DNA of 64,000 nt from Dorea_D hominis (GTDB taxonomy: Bacteria > Bacillota > Clostridia > Lachnospirales > Lachnospiraceae), in NCBI RefSeq assembly GCF_014287705.1, contig NZ_JACOOY010000005.1, positions 124,001-188,000 on the forward strand, read 5' to 3'. Position 1 is the first letter of the stretch. Every line of letters starts with the position of its first letter. The position numbers and the translations under genes were made by a program. Shown piece after piece: positions 44,502 through 52,827 of the stretch. Under the pieces are notes generated by a model. That model saw only the letters and a program-made list of their open reading frames with translations, was not told where the DNA came from and did not search any database.

Positions 44502-45215
44502 ATGAATGACAGGATGCAGGAATTGAAATTATCCGACCTGAAAGAGAAGCTTGAAAACAGGAAATCGGGAGAACGGCTTGTATTTCGTGAAGTACAGCTG
44601 GAAAAAGGAGATTTAAGCGGAACGGATTTAAGTAATACGGATTTTACACTGTGTTCCTTTGATGGCGTGATGTTAAATAATGTAGATTTCCGCTATAGCA
44701 GTGTGGAGAATGCGTTGTTTGACGGATGCTCCATGCACGGTGCAAATTTTGAAAATGCAAATATGAGGACCGCATCTTTCCGGTTCTGCGATATGAGTGA
44801 CTGCAATATAAAAGGCGCAAACCTCTATGGGGCTGTGTTGGAAAATGCAGATCTTACAAATATACAGTCGGACGAAGCGACACAGTGGTTCCGTCTGCGC
44901 TGCCCGGAGACGGGAGCATTTTTAGGATATAAGAAATGCATTAATGACCGGATGGTACAGCTTCTGATTCCGGCAGATGCACTTCGCACGTCAGCAACAT
45001 TGCCGTCCTGCCGGTGCAACAAAGCCAAGGTCCTGACGATCAAGAGTTTCGATTTCAAAAAAAATTATGATGAGGCATGGTCTCTCGTAGATGAAAACTT
45101 TGAATATAAAAGAGGTGAGTGGGTGGAAGTAAAAGATTTTAACGAAGACCGGTGGATGGATTCCACAACCGGTATCCATTTCTGGATGACAAGAGAAGAA
45201 GCAGAGGCATATTAG
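44502..45215 (+). CDS. pentapeptide-repeat protein with C-terminal DUF
   Basis: 237 residues. About residues 33-125 show a run of A/C(D/N)LxX pentapeptides (for example GADL-like GTDLSNTDFTLCSF and GANLYGAVLENADLTN) that form a right-handed beta helix. The C-terminal part (about 130-237) resembles the DUF5758-type domain. Function unknown. It is 14 bases after the upstream gene and ends 2 bases before the ABC-class ATPase. Confidence 0.75.
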   Translation: MNDRMQELKLSDLKEKLENRKSGERLVFREVQLEKGDLSGTDLSNTDFTLCSFDGVMLNNVDFRYSSVENALFDGCSMHGANFENANMRTASFRFCDMSDCNIKGANLYGAVLENADLTNIQSDEATQWFRLRCPETGAFLGYKKCINDRMVQLLIPADALRTSATLPSCRCNKAKVLTIKSFDFKKNYDEAWSLVDENFEYKRGEWVEVKDFNEDRWMDSTTGIHFWMTREEAEAY

Positions 45216-45217
45216 AG

Positions 45218-46918
45218 ATGAAAACAGCAGAAGAATTAAGAAATTTATTAGGACAGATCGATCGTAAGAGCTATCCGGCATACAAAAATCTGAAAGGCAG
45301 TTACCGGTTTTCAGGATATGTGCTTGGAATTGACCATGTGCAGGGTGATCCGTTTGCGGCACCGTCCAGAGTACATATAGAAGTTGAGGAGAAAACAGCA
45401 GGATTGCCAGAAAGACTGTATGATAAACAGTGGAAGAAGATGGCGCTTGAAGATGCGCTTATCCGTATATTTGCATCCGGGATCAGAAAATATTCGTTTC
45501 AGGCAAAAGGTTCCGGTAAAAGTGGTCTGATCCGTGTGACAAACTGCGGACAGGAAGTACTGGAGCGGACAGCCGCAGATATAAGGGAAGACGGAACCGT
45601 TATTCTACGGTTTGAAGTGGGCTTTCCGGCAAATGGAAGAACGGTAAATGCGAGAGAACTGGAGAAGATTTTTTTTCAATATCTGCCGTCTTGCGTGCAG
45701 GAGACACTTTATTATAAAAATTTGGATATAAGGAAACTTGAAAATGTTATGGAACTTTCGGAGGATCAGGAAGCAATCCGCAGACAGCTTAAGGAATATG
45801 GTCTGGTGGCTTTTGTGGCAGATGGCTCTGTACTGCCGAGAATGTCAGGTGTATCCCAAAAGCCGATGAAAGATGCAGTACCGTTTGTATCACCGGAATC
45901 TGTGAGAGTGACTTTAAAGCTTCCGTATTATGGTGAGATAAGCGGAATGGGAATCAGGCGCGGGATTACGTTGATCGTCGGCGGAGGCTATCATGGAAAA
46001 TCTACGCTTCTGAAAGCACTGGAGATGGGGATTTATCCTCATATAGCCGGAGACGGAAGAGAATATGTGATCACAGATCCGGATGCTGTGAAGATTCGGG
46101 CAGAAGATGGAAGAAGTATTAAACATACAGATATTTCTATGTTTATAAGTGATCTTCCAAATCAGAAAGATACCGTCAGTTTTGATACGGAAGATGCCAG
46201 CGGCAGTACATCGCAGGCGGCAAATGTGATTGAAGCGATGGAAGCCGGAGCGAGTACATTTTTAATTGATGAAGATACCAGTGCAACAAATTTTATGGTG
46301 AGAGACGAGCTGATGCAGAAAGTGATTCACAAAGATATGGAACCAATCACACCATTTATAGAACGGATGCAGTATTTTTATAAGAAATTTGGTATCTCAA
46401 CAGTACTTGTAGCAGGAAGTTCCGGGGCTTATTTTCAGGTGGCAGATGTGATCGTGCAGATGGACCGCTACCAGCCACGTGAGATCACGTCCAGAGCAAA
46501 AGAGGCAACAGCCGGATATCAGGGACTTCAGTTTTTAGAAAAAGAAATTCAGAAACCGATCATGAAAAGATGTCCAAAGAAAAATACAGGACTGGAGCAC
46601 AGAGGAAGAATCAAATTAAAAACACTGGGAAAAGATGGTATTATGCTGGGATCAGAAACAATTGATCTGCGTTATGTAGAACAAGTGGCAGATGAAGAAC
46701 AGCTTAACTGCTTGGGGTATCTTATGAGAGAACTGGAAACACATCGGATGAATGGGAAGACTTCCATTTGTGAACTGGTTGAATCTTTATACAGAGATAT
46801 AGAAAGACAGGGGTTAAAGGATGTTCTTGGAGAGCGTGAGCTTCCAGGCAATCTGGCACTTCCGCGAAAAGAGGAACTCTGCGCATGTCTGAACCGTTAC
46901 CGGGGGCTTCAGTTATGA
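45218..46918 (+). CDS. predicted ABC-class ATPase (COG3044 type)
   Basis: 566 residues from the ATG at 45218. An unusual ABC-type nucleotide-binding fold: Walker A VGGGYHGKSTLLKAL, a signature-like GSTSQAANVIEAME and Walker B FLIDEDTSATNFM. The N-terminal third is specific to this family. No membrane segments, so it is not a transporter. Function in the family is unknown. Its TGA overlaps the TrmO ATG (ATGA), tying it to tRNA modification by context only. Confidence 0.8.
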   Translation: MKTAEELRNLLGQIDRKSYPAYKNLKGSYRFSGYVLGIDHVQGDPFAAPSRVHIEVEEKTAGLPERLYDKQWKKMALEDALIRIFASGIRKYSFQAKGSGKSGLIRVTNCGQEVLERTAADIREDGTVILRFEVGFPANGRTVNARELEKIFFQYLPSCVQETLYYKNLDIRKLENVMELSEDQEAIRRQLKEYGLVAFVADGSVLPRMSGVSQKPMKDAVPFVSPESVRVTLKLPYYGEISGMGIRRGITLIVGGGYHGKSTLLKALEMGIYPHIAGDGREYVITDPDAVKIRAEDGRSIKHTDISMFISDLPNQKDTVSFDTEDASGSTSQAANVIEAMEAGASTFLIDEDTSATNFMVRDELMQKVIHKDMEPITPFIERMQYFYKKFGISTVLVAGSSGAYFQVADVIVQMDRYQPREITSRAKEATAGYQGLQFLEKEIQKPIMKRCPKKNTGLEHRGRIKLKTLGKDGIMLGSETIDLRYVEQVADEEQLNCLGYLMRELETHRMNGKTSICELVESLYRDIERQGLKDVLGERELPGNLALPRKEELCACLNRYRGLQL

Positions 46919-47625
46919 TGACAGAAAAGAGTATTCGGCCAATTGCATATATAGAAGGGGATTTCCCGGAAAAATTCGGAATCCCAAGGCAGAGTGGCCT
47001 TGTAAATACACAGGCAGAGATTCATTTCCTGCCGGAATACCGCAAGCCGGAAGCGTTCCGTGGACTGGAAGAGTATTCACATCTGTGGCTGATCTGGGAT
47101 TTTTCAGAGGCAGAGGGTACAAACTGGCGTCCGACTGTCCGCCCGCCAAGGCTTGGAGGAAATCAGAGAGTCGGTGTATTTGCAACTAGATCCCCATTTC
47201 GTCCAAATGGAATGGGGTTATCCTGTGTAAAACTGACAACCATTGACTGGGAACATGAGGATGGACCGGTGCTAATCGTAAGCGGAGCAGATCTGATGAA
47301 CGGGACACCAATTTATGATGTGAAACCATATTTACCACATATCGATGCGTATCCGGAAGCAGAAGCTGGATTTGCAGGACGAGTAAAAGAATACGGTCTG
47401 GGAGTATCAATCCCTCCTGAAATTGAAGAGTCACTATCTGAAGAAAAACGTGAAAAGATTCCGGCTTTAAAGGAAATACTTGCAGAAGATCCAAGACCGG
47501 CGTATCAGGAAAACCCGGAGAGGGTATATGGAATGAGCTTTGCAGGAATGGAAGTGCGTTTCCGGGTAGTGGATGGTGTTGCTGAAGTATGTGAAATTGA
47601 AGAGGATAGAAATGAAATGCAATGA
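46915..47625 (+). CDS. trmO: tRNA (N6-threonylcarbamoyladenosine37-N6)-methyltransferase TrmO
   Basis: 236 residues from the ATG at 46915. The TrmO/TsaA fold is seen as FPEKFGIPRQSGL, RVGVFATRSPFRPNGMGLS and VSGADLMNGTPIYDVKPYL. E. coli TrmO methylates t6A37 in tRNA-Thr. GGGGG stands eight bases upstream; the start overlaps the stop of the ATPase gene. Confidence 0.9.
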   Translation: MMTEKSIRPIAYIEGDFPEKFGIPRQSGLVNTQAEIHFLPEYRKPEAFRGLEEYSHLWLIWDFSEAEGTNWRPTVRPPRLGGNQRVGVFATRSPFRPNGMGLSCVKLTTIDWEHEDGPVLIVSGADLMNGTPIYDVKPYLPHIDAYPEAEAGFAGRVKEYGLGVSIPPEIEESLSEEKREKIPALKEILAEDPRPAYQENPERVYGMSFAGMEVRFRVVDGVAEVCEIEEDRNEMQ

Positions 47626-47706
47626 TTGCAAATAATAGCGGCAAATATTATTTCAAAGAATAAAAAATGAAAAGCAAAGAAAAATAAACAGAAATGGAGA
47701 AACAAA

Positions 47707-48219
47707 ATGGAATTTAGAATTGCAAGAGAGAAAGATCTGGAACGTATGTGTGAGATTACCGCACAGGCAAAGGATGGACTTAAAAATCTTGGACTGGATC
47801 AGTGGCAGAAAGGATATCCATCGAGAGAAATCTGGGAGAATGATATTAAGAACCAATGTACTTACGTGGCAGAAGAAGATGGAATCATTCTTGGAATCTT
47901 TGCATTTCAGACAACACCGGACATATCTTATTATGAAATAGAAGGCGAGTGGATTAGTGCGGGACCGTATGCAGCAATGCACCGCGTATGTGTAGCAGAG
48001 GAAGCAAAAGGAAAAGGAGTGGCAGGAAAGATGTTTGCGCATGGGTTCCGTATGGCAGAAACACTTGGATTTTCAAGTGTGCGTATTGATACCCACCCGG
48101 GGAATATTCCGATGCAGAGAGCGCTTGGAAAAGCCGGATTTGAAAGATGCGGAGAGATCCATCTGGCAGGTGGACCGGAGAAAGGTGCACTCCGCATAGG
48201 TTTCGAAAAGATATTATAA
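47707..48219 (+). CDS. GNAT family N-acetyltransferase
   Basis: 170 residues. The acetyl-CoA site is VCVAEEAKGKGVAGKMFAHG, followed by RIDTHPGNIPMQRALGKAGF. Substrate unknown. ATGGAGAAAC precedes the ATG. It stands alone between trmO and the copper operon. Confidence 0.85.
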   Translation: MEFRIAREKDLERMCEITAQAKDGLKNLGLDQWQKGYPSREIWENDIKNQCTYVAEEDGIILGIFAFQTTPDISYYEIEGEWISAGPYAAMHRVCVAEEAKGKGVAGKMFAHGFRMAETLGFSSVRIDTHPGNIPMQRALGKAGFERCGEIHLAGGPEKGALRIGFEKIL

Positions 48220-48274
48220 AAAAATTCTGACATCCGTATCGAAAAAAAGATTCAGTAAGAATGAAAAACAATGG

Positions 48275-48303
48275 TTGAAATATACCTATACGGGGTATAT
48301 AAT
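48275..48303 (+). promoter_or_regulatory. copper operon promoter with CsoR operator in the spacer
   Basis: TTGAAA (48275-48280), 17-base spacer, TATAAT (48298-48303). The spacer and flanks hold the inverted repeat ATATACC-N7-GGTATAT (48280-48300); its core ATACCTATACGGGGTAT is close to CsoR operators such as that of Bacillus copZA. Repressor binding would mask both promoter elements. Confidence 0.85.
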
Positions 48304-48327
48304 ATAGACCGGAAAGAGGTGAAGAAT

Positions 48328-48627
48328 ATGGAAGAAAAAACATGCTGTCACAAAACGAAAGAACGTTCGGAAAAAGAATACAAAGATTTGATCCACAGAC
48401 TGAACCGTATTGAAGGGCAGGTAAGGGGAATCAAAAAGATGGTGGAGAACGATGTTTACTGTACCGATATTCTTGTACAGGTCTCAGCTGTGAATGCAGC
48501 ACTTAATAGTTTCAACAAAGTGTTGCTTGCAAACCATATCCGAACCTGTGTAGCAGAAGATATCCGCAAAGGAAAAGAAGAGACAGTGGATGAACTGGTA
48601 GCTACACTTCAAAAACTGATGAAATAG
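48328..48627 (+). CDS. csoR: copper-sensing repressor CsoR
   Basis: 99 residues from the ATG at 48328 (AAAGAGGTG upstream). All-helical CsoR/FrmR family. The Cu(I) ligand set C45, H70, C74 has the exact CsoR spacing (C-x24-H-x3-C). N-terminal Cys-Cys-His adds possible metal contacts. Copper binding releases the operator. It is the first gene of an operon with copA. Confidence 0.93.
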   Translation: MEEKTCCHKTKERSEKEYKDLIHRLNRIEGQVRGIKKMVENDVYCTDILVQVSAVNAALNSFNKVLLANHIRTCVAEDIRKGKEETVDELVATLQKLMK

Positions 48628-48646
48628 TAAGAGAAGGATGATCAGA

Positions 48647-51223
48647 ATGGAACAGTATAACGTTACGGGTATGAGCTGTGCAGCCTGCAGTACCCGTGTA
48701 GAAAAGGCTGTGTTGAAAGTAGACGGAGTGACATCCTGTTCTGTAAGTCTTTTGACAAACTCAATGGGAGTTGATGGAACAGCTACACCAGAGCAGATTA
48801 TAGAGGCGGTAGAAAAGGCAGGATACGGAGCTTCTATGAAAGGAACGGAGAAATTAAAAGAAGTCCGGGATGAAGATTTCCTGAAGGATAAGATAACACC
48901 GGTTCTTAAGAAGAGACTGATTGCGTCATTTTGCTTTCTTGTGCCACTGTTGTATTTATCTATGGGCCATATGATGTGGAACTGGCCACTGCCGGGGTTC
49001 CTTAGCGGCAATCATGTAGCGATGGGACTTATCCAGATGCTATTTACAATCGTGATCATGGTGATCAATCAGAAGTTCTTTATCAGCGGCTTCAAAGGAT
49101 TGATTCATCGTGCACCGAATATGGACACGTTGGTTGCACTTGGATCCGGCGCATCATTTGTATATAGTACGTATGCATTATTTGCGATGACAGATGCGCA
49201 GATGAAGGGCAATGCAGAACTTGTTTTATCCTATATGCATGAATTTTATTTTGAGTCAGCGGCAATGATCCTGACGCTTATTACAGTCGGCAAGATGCTT
49301 GAAGCAAGATCGAAAGGTAAAACAACCGATGCGCTGAAAGGACTTATGAAGCTTGCGCCGAAGAAGGCAGTCGTTCTTTGTCAGGGAAAAGAGGCAGAAG
49401 TAACAATTGATCAGGTGAAGATTGGTGATATCTTTGTTGTAAGACCGGGTGAGAATATTCCGGTAGATGGGACGGTTATAGAAGGAAGCAGTGCAGTGGA
49501 TGAAGCGGCACTTACCGGAGAGAGTATTCCGGTGGACAAAACAGTTGGAGACAGTGTGTCGGCAGCTACCATGAACCAGTCCGGATTTTTAAAATGTGAA
49601 GCGACAAGAGTTGGAGAAGATACGACCTTATCACAGATTATTCAGATGGTCAGTGACGCAGCGGCTACAAAGGCGCCGATCGCCAAAGTCGCAGACCGGG
49701 TATCCGGCGTATTTGTGCCGGCAGTTATCGGGATTGCGACTGTAACAACTCTGATCTGGCTGATCGCCGGACAGACGATTGGTTTTGCACTGGCAAGAGG
49801 AATTGCAGTTCTTGTAATCAGCTGTCCGTGTGCGCTTGGACTGGCAACACCTGTTGCGATCATGGTTGGTAACGGAATGGGTGCAAAGCATGGAATAATG
49901 TTTAAGACAGCCGTTTCCCTGGAAGAGACAGGAAAGACAGAGATTGTCGCATTAGATAAGACAGGAACAATTACAAAGGGAGAACCGAAAGTAACGGATC
50001 TTGTTGCGGAAGATAATGTCAGTGAGGAAGAATTGCTCTTCACAGCGTATGTGCTGGAGCGAAAGAGTGAACATCCACTGGCGAGAGCAATCACATCGGC
50101 TGTAGAAAGTCTTGGCACAGAAGGTCTTGATGATCTTCCAGAAGTGGAAGATTTCCAGATCGCAGCTGGAAATGGTCTCTCCGGTATGTTAAACGGACAG
50201 AAGCTGGTTGGAGGCAGTTACCGGTATATCAGCGGTCTGGTTGAAATAAGTGAGGAAATGAAAGAACAGGCGCAGGAGCTTGCCGAAGATGGGAAGACGC
50301 CTTTGTTCTTCGCAAGAGAAGACAAATTGATGGGAATCATTGCCGTAGCGGATGTTATGAAAGAGGACAGTCCGCGTGCGATCCGTGAACTACAGAATAT
50401 GGGTATCCATGTTGTCATGCTGACCGGTGATAATGAGCGGACAGCGAAAGCAATCGGAAAGCAGGCAGGCGTAGATGAAGTAATCGCAGGTGTGCTTCCG
50501 GACGGAAAAGAAGCAGTGATCTGTGATTTAAAGAAGCAGGGCAAGACAGCGATGGTCGGCGATGGTATCAATGACGCACCGGCACTGACAAGAGCAGATG
50601 TTGGTATCGCCATAGGTGCAGGTACAGATATTGCCATTGATGCAGCGGATGTTGTATTGATGAAGAGCCGCTTAAGTGATGTTCCGGCGGCGATTCGTTT
50701 AAGTCGCGCAACACTTCGGAATATTCATGAGAATCTGTTCTGGGCATTTTTCTACAATGTGATCGGAATCCCGCTGGCAGCAGGACTGTGGTATCCGATC
50801 TTTGGGTGGAAATTAAATCCAATGTTCGGCGCAGCAGCGATGAGTCTTTCAAGTTTCTGTGTTGTGAGCAATGCATTGCGTCTGAACTGGTTTAACATGT
50901 TGGATGCAAGCAAAGATAAAAAATTAAAAAAAGCTGCAAAAACCGGAACTGTAGAAATGGCAGATGAAGGATCAGCAATTAAAAATAATGAAAAGAAAGA
51001 GGAGGAAACAACAATGGAGAAAACAATGAAGATTGAAGGAATGATGTGTGGACACTGTGAGGCAGCAGTAAAAAAAGCGCTGGAAGCATTAGACGGCGTA
51101 GAAGAGGCAATTGTCAGCCACGAAGCAGGAACAGCAGTTGTAAAGATGAGCCACGAAGTTGCAGATGATGTACTTACAAAAGCAGTAGAAGACAAAGATT
51201 ACAAAGTAGTCTCAGTCGGCTAA
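48647..51223 (+). CDS. copA: copper-exporting P1B-type ATPase, with fused C-terminal CopZ-like domain
   Basis: 858 residues from the ATG at 48647. N-terminal heavy-metal domain (GMSCAAC, C11 and C14), eight membrane helices expected, TGES, the ion site C393-P394-C395, phosphorylation D437 (DKTGT) and GDGINDAP. After the last membrane helix, a Lys/Glu-rich linker leads into a second heavy-metal domain (GMMCGHC) from M790. That last domain is normally a separate chaperone gene. AAGGATG is the ribosome site; an ATG at 48638 is less likely. Confidence 0.95.
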   Translation: MEQYNVTGMSCAACSTRVEKAVLKVDGVTSCSVSLLTNSMGVDGTATPEQIIEAVEKAGYGASMKGTEKLKEVRDEDFLKDKITPVLKKRLIASFCFLVPLLYLSMGHMMWNWPLPGFLSGNHVAMGLIQMLFTIVIMVINQKFFISGFKGLIHRAPNMDTLVALGSGASFVYSTYALFAMTDAQMKGNAELVLSYMHEFYFESAAMILTLITVGKMLEARSKGKTTDALKGLMKLAPKKAVVLCQGKEAEVTIDQVKIGDIFVVRPGENIPVDGTVIEGSSAVDEAALTGESIPVDKTVGDSVSAATMNQSGFLKCEATRVGEDTTLSQIIQMVSDAAATKAPIAKVADRVSGVFVPAVIGIATVTTLIWLIAGQTIGFALARGIAVLVISCPCALGLATPVAIMVGNGMGAKHGIMFKTAVSLEETGKTEIVALDKTGTITKGEPKVTDLVAEDNVSEEELLFTAYVLERKSEHPLARAITSAVESLGTEGLDDLPEVEDFQIAAGNGLSGMLNGQKLVGGSYRYISGLVEISEEMKEQAQELAEDGKTPLFFAREDKLMGIIAVADVMKEDSPRAIRELQNMGIHVVMLTGDNERTAKAIGKQAGVDEVIAGVLPDGKEAVICDLKKQGKTAMVGDGINDAPALTRADVGIAIGAGTDIAIDAADVVLMKSRLSDVPAAIRLSRATLRNIHENLFWAFFYNVIGIPLAAGLWYPIFGWKLNPMFGAAAMSLSSFCVVSNALRLNWFNMLDASKDKKLKKAAKTGTVEMADEGSAIKNNEKKEEETTMEKTMKIEGMMCGHCEAAVKKALEALDGVEEAIVSHEAGTAVVKMSHEVADDVLTKAVEDKDYKVVSVG
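51014..51223 (+). CDS. copZ: internal start for a free CopZ-type copper chaperone within copA
   Basis: In frame with copA. AGAGGAGG (50998-51005) stands 8 bases before the ATG at 51014, a textbook ribosome site in the middle of a coding region. The product is 69 residues, the usual size of CopZ, with MMCGHC. So the gene can give both a fused and a free chaperone. No sequence error can be excluded at the junction, but the frame is clean. Confidence 0.7.
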   Translation: MEKTMKIEGMMCGHCEAAVKKALEALDGVEEAIVSHEAGTAVVKMSHEVADDVLTKAVEDKDYKVVSVG

Positions 51224-51311
51224 TTAACAATTGCATTTGAGAAAAAAGAAGCTTATAATGTGGAAGAGGAACAGAAGATAAGAAAATTGATAAGAAAATT
51301 CAAGTTAACAG

Positions 51312-51340
51312 TTGACAGTAATATGAATTTATGGTAAATT
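51312..51340 (+). promoter_or_regulatory. infC operon promoter
   Basis: TTGACA (51312-51317), 17-base spacer, TAAATT (51335-51340) with an upstream TG. It gives a leader of about 168 bases. Confidence 0.75.
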
Positions 51341-51346
51341 ATCTTT

Positions 51347-51514
51347 TGTGTGAAACAACAAAGAAGAGTATCCACTCTCACCATAGCACAATCGGGTGAC
51401 TATTGGTTGATATTGAACATGAATCATTTTTAGATAGATTTGATTTTAATGTGACAGGAAAGTGGATAGTCTGAAAACTATTCACTTTTTATTTTATAAT
51501 GGGGGTGCAGGAAC
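51347..51514 (+). promoter_or_regulatory. infC-rpmI-rplT leader with attenuator
   Basis: Bases 51369-51376 (TATCCACT) can pair with AGTGGATA (51461-51468), which is also the 5' arm of a terminator hairpin. That is the layout of an anti-terminator/terminator switch, as in the L20-controlled leaders of Firmicutes. Whether L20 binds here is inferred from the family. Confidence 0.65.
51461..51496 (+). terminator. attenuator hairpin in the infC leader
   Basis: AGTGGATAGT pairs with ACTATTCACT (loop CTGAAA; one G-U), followed by TTTTTATTTT. It lies 20 bases before the infC start, so it must be conditional. Confidence 0.8.
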
Positions 51515-52021
51515 ATTAGCGATTTAATGATTAACGGACAGATTAGAGATAAGGAAGTTCGTGTGATAAGCGAAAGTGGAGAACAGCTTGGTATTATGTC
51601 ATCCAAAGATGCCATGAAACTTGCGAGAGAGGCAGATCTTGATCTTGTAAAGATTGCTCCGAAGGCACAGCCGCCGGTATGTAAGATCATCGACTACGGT
51701 AAGTATAAGTATGAGCTGGCGAGAAAAGAAAAAGAAGCAAAGAAGAAGCAAAAAACTGTAGAGGTTAAGGAAGTACGCCTTTCACCGAATATTGATACGA
51801 ATGACCTGAATACGAAGATGAACAATGCGAAGAAGTTCATCGGTAAAGGAAATAAAGTAAAAGTCACTTTACGTTTCCGTGGCCGTGAGATGGCGCATAT
51901 GCAACAGAGTAAACACATTCTGGATGATTTTGCGCAGGCACTTGCTGATGTTGCTGTGATCGAGAAACCGGCAAAGCAGGAAGGCAGAAGTATGAGCATG
52001 GTTTTAACTGAAAAACGTTAA
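51515..52021 (+). CDS. infC: translation initiation factor IF-3, AUU start
   Basis: 168 residues. The likely start is ATT at 51515: GGGGGTG lies seven bases upstream, whereas the first ATG (51527) is 19 bases away. IF-3 rejects non-standard start codons, so AUU allows self-control, as in E. coli. LMINGQIRDKEVRVI and the C-terminal VTLRFRGREMAH are family landmarks. Followed by rpmI and rplT. Confidence 0.93.
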   Translation: MSDLMINGQIRDKEVRVISESGEQLGIMSSKDAMKLAREADLDLVKIAPKAQPPVCKIIDYGKYKYELARKEKEAKKKQKTVEVKEVRLSPNIDTNDLNTKMNNAKKFIGKGNKVKVTLRFRGREMAHMQQSKHILDDFAQALADVAVIEKPAKQEGRSMSMVLTEKR

Positions 52022-52055
52022 AAATACATTTATAAATCTAAGGAGGAATATTACA

Positions 52056-52253
52056 ATGCCAAAAATTAAAACAAATAGAGCAGCTGCAAAGCGCTTCAAA
52101 AAAACAGGTACAGGAAAATTAAAAAGAAATAAAGCTTACAAGAGCCATATCTTAACTAAGAAATCTACAAAGAGAAAAAGAAATCTTAGAAAATCAATCA
52201 TTACAGATGCAACTAATGTAAAGAACATGAAGAAAGTATTACCATATCTGTAA
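52056..52253 (+). CDS. rpmI: 50S ribosomal protein L35
   Basis: 65 residues, strongly basic; KTNRAAAKRFKKTGTGKLKR is the L35 start. AAGGAGG precedes the ATG. Standard infC-rpmI-rplT order. Confidence 0.98.
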   Translation: MPKIKTNRAAAKRFKKTGTGKLKRNKAYKSHILTKKSTKRKRNLRKSIITDATNVKNMKKVLPYL

Positions 52254-52286
52254 GATAGTGTAGAGAATAGAAGGAGGAGATAAGAC

Positions 52287-52643
52287 ATGGCAAGAATCAA
52301 AGGCGGATTAAACGCTAAAAAAAGACACAATAGAACTTTAAAATTAGCAAAAGGATACAGAGGAGCACGCTCTAAACAGTATAGAGTAGCAAAACAGTCT
52401 GTTATGAGAGCTCTTACATCTGCATACGCAGGAAGAAAACAGCGCAAACGTCAGATGCGTCAGTTATGGATCGCTCGTATCAACGCTGCAGCAAGAATGA
52501 ATGGTCTTTCTTACAGCAAACTGATGCACGGTCTGAAACTTGCAAACATCGACATCAATAGAAAGATGCTTGCAGAGATGGCTGTTAATGACGCAGAAGG
52601 ATTTACAGCACTTGCAGAAGCTGCAAAAGCAAAACTTGCTTAA
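52287..52643 (+). CDS. rplT: 50S ribosomal protein L20
   Basis: 118 residues; YRGARSKQYRVAKQSVMRAL and RQLWIARINAAAR are L20 landmarks. L20 starts 50S assembly and in other bacteria represses this operon through the leader RNA. AGGAGG ribosome site; a terminator follows. Confidence 0.98.
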   Translation: MARIKGGLNAKKRHNRTLKLAKGYRGARSKQYRVAKQSVMRALTSAYAGRKQRKRQMRQLWIARINAAARMNGLSYSKLMHGLKLANIDINRKMLAEMAVNDAEGFTALAEAAKAKLA

Positions 52644-52670
52644 TTTTAGCAGAATATAGATAGAATATAC

Positions 52671-52705
52671 AAAGCAGTTATTGGAAATTCCGGTAACTGC
52701 TTTTT
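52671..52705 (+). terminator. infC-rplT operon terminator
   Basis: A perfect 10-base stem AAAGCAGTTA/TAACTGCTTT, with a further GGAA/TTCC inside, followed by T tract. Confidence 0.9.
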
Positions 52706-52712
52706 GTAAATG

Positions 52713-52758
52713 CGATGAGGAAAATACATTCATGCGAGCATGATGTATTTGATAACCG
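52713..52758 (+). repeat. 46-nt hairpin element, copy B
   Basis: Starts CGATGAGGAAAAT and ends ATTTGATAACCG. AAATACAT pairs with ATGTATTT and CATGC with GCATG around a 2-base loop. Same length and outline as copy A at 41695, with matched changes in the stem. It begins 7 bases after the rplT T run. A second hairpin follows at 52764-52798 (TATCAGAA/TTCTGATA). Confidence 0.75.
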
Positions 52759-52827
52759 CCCACAATATCAGAATAAGGTGGAAGGCGTTTCTGATAATTT
52801 GTATGGGAAACATTAAGGAGGCAGATC

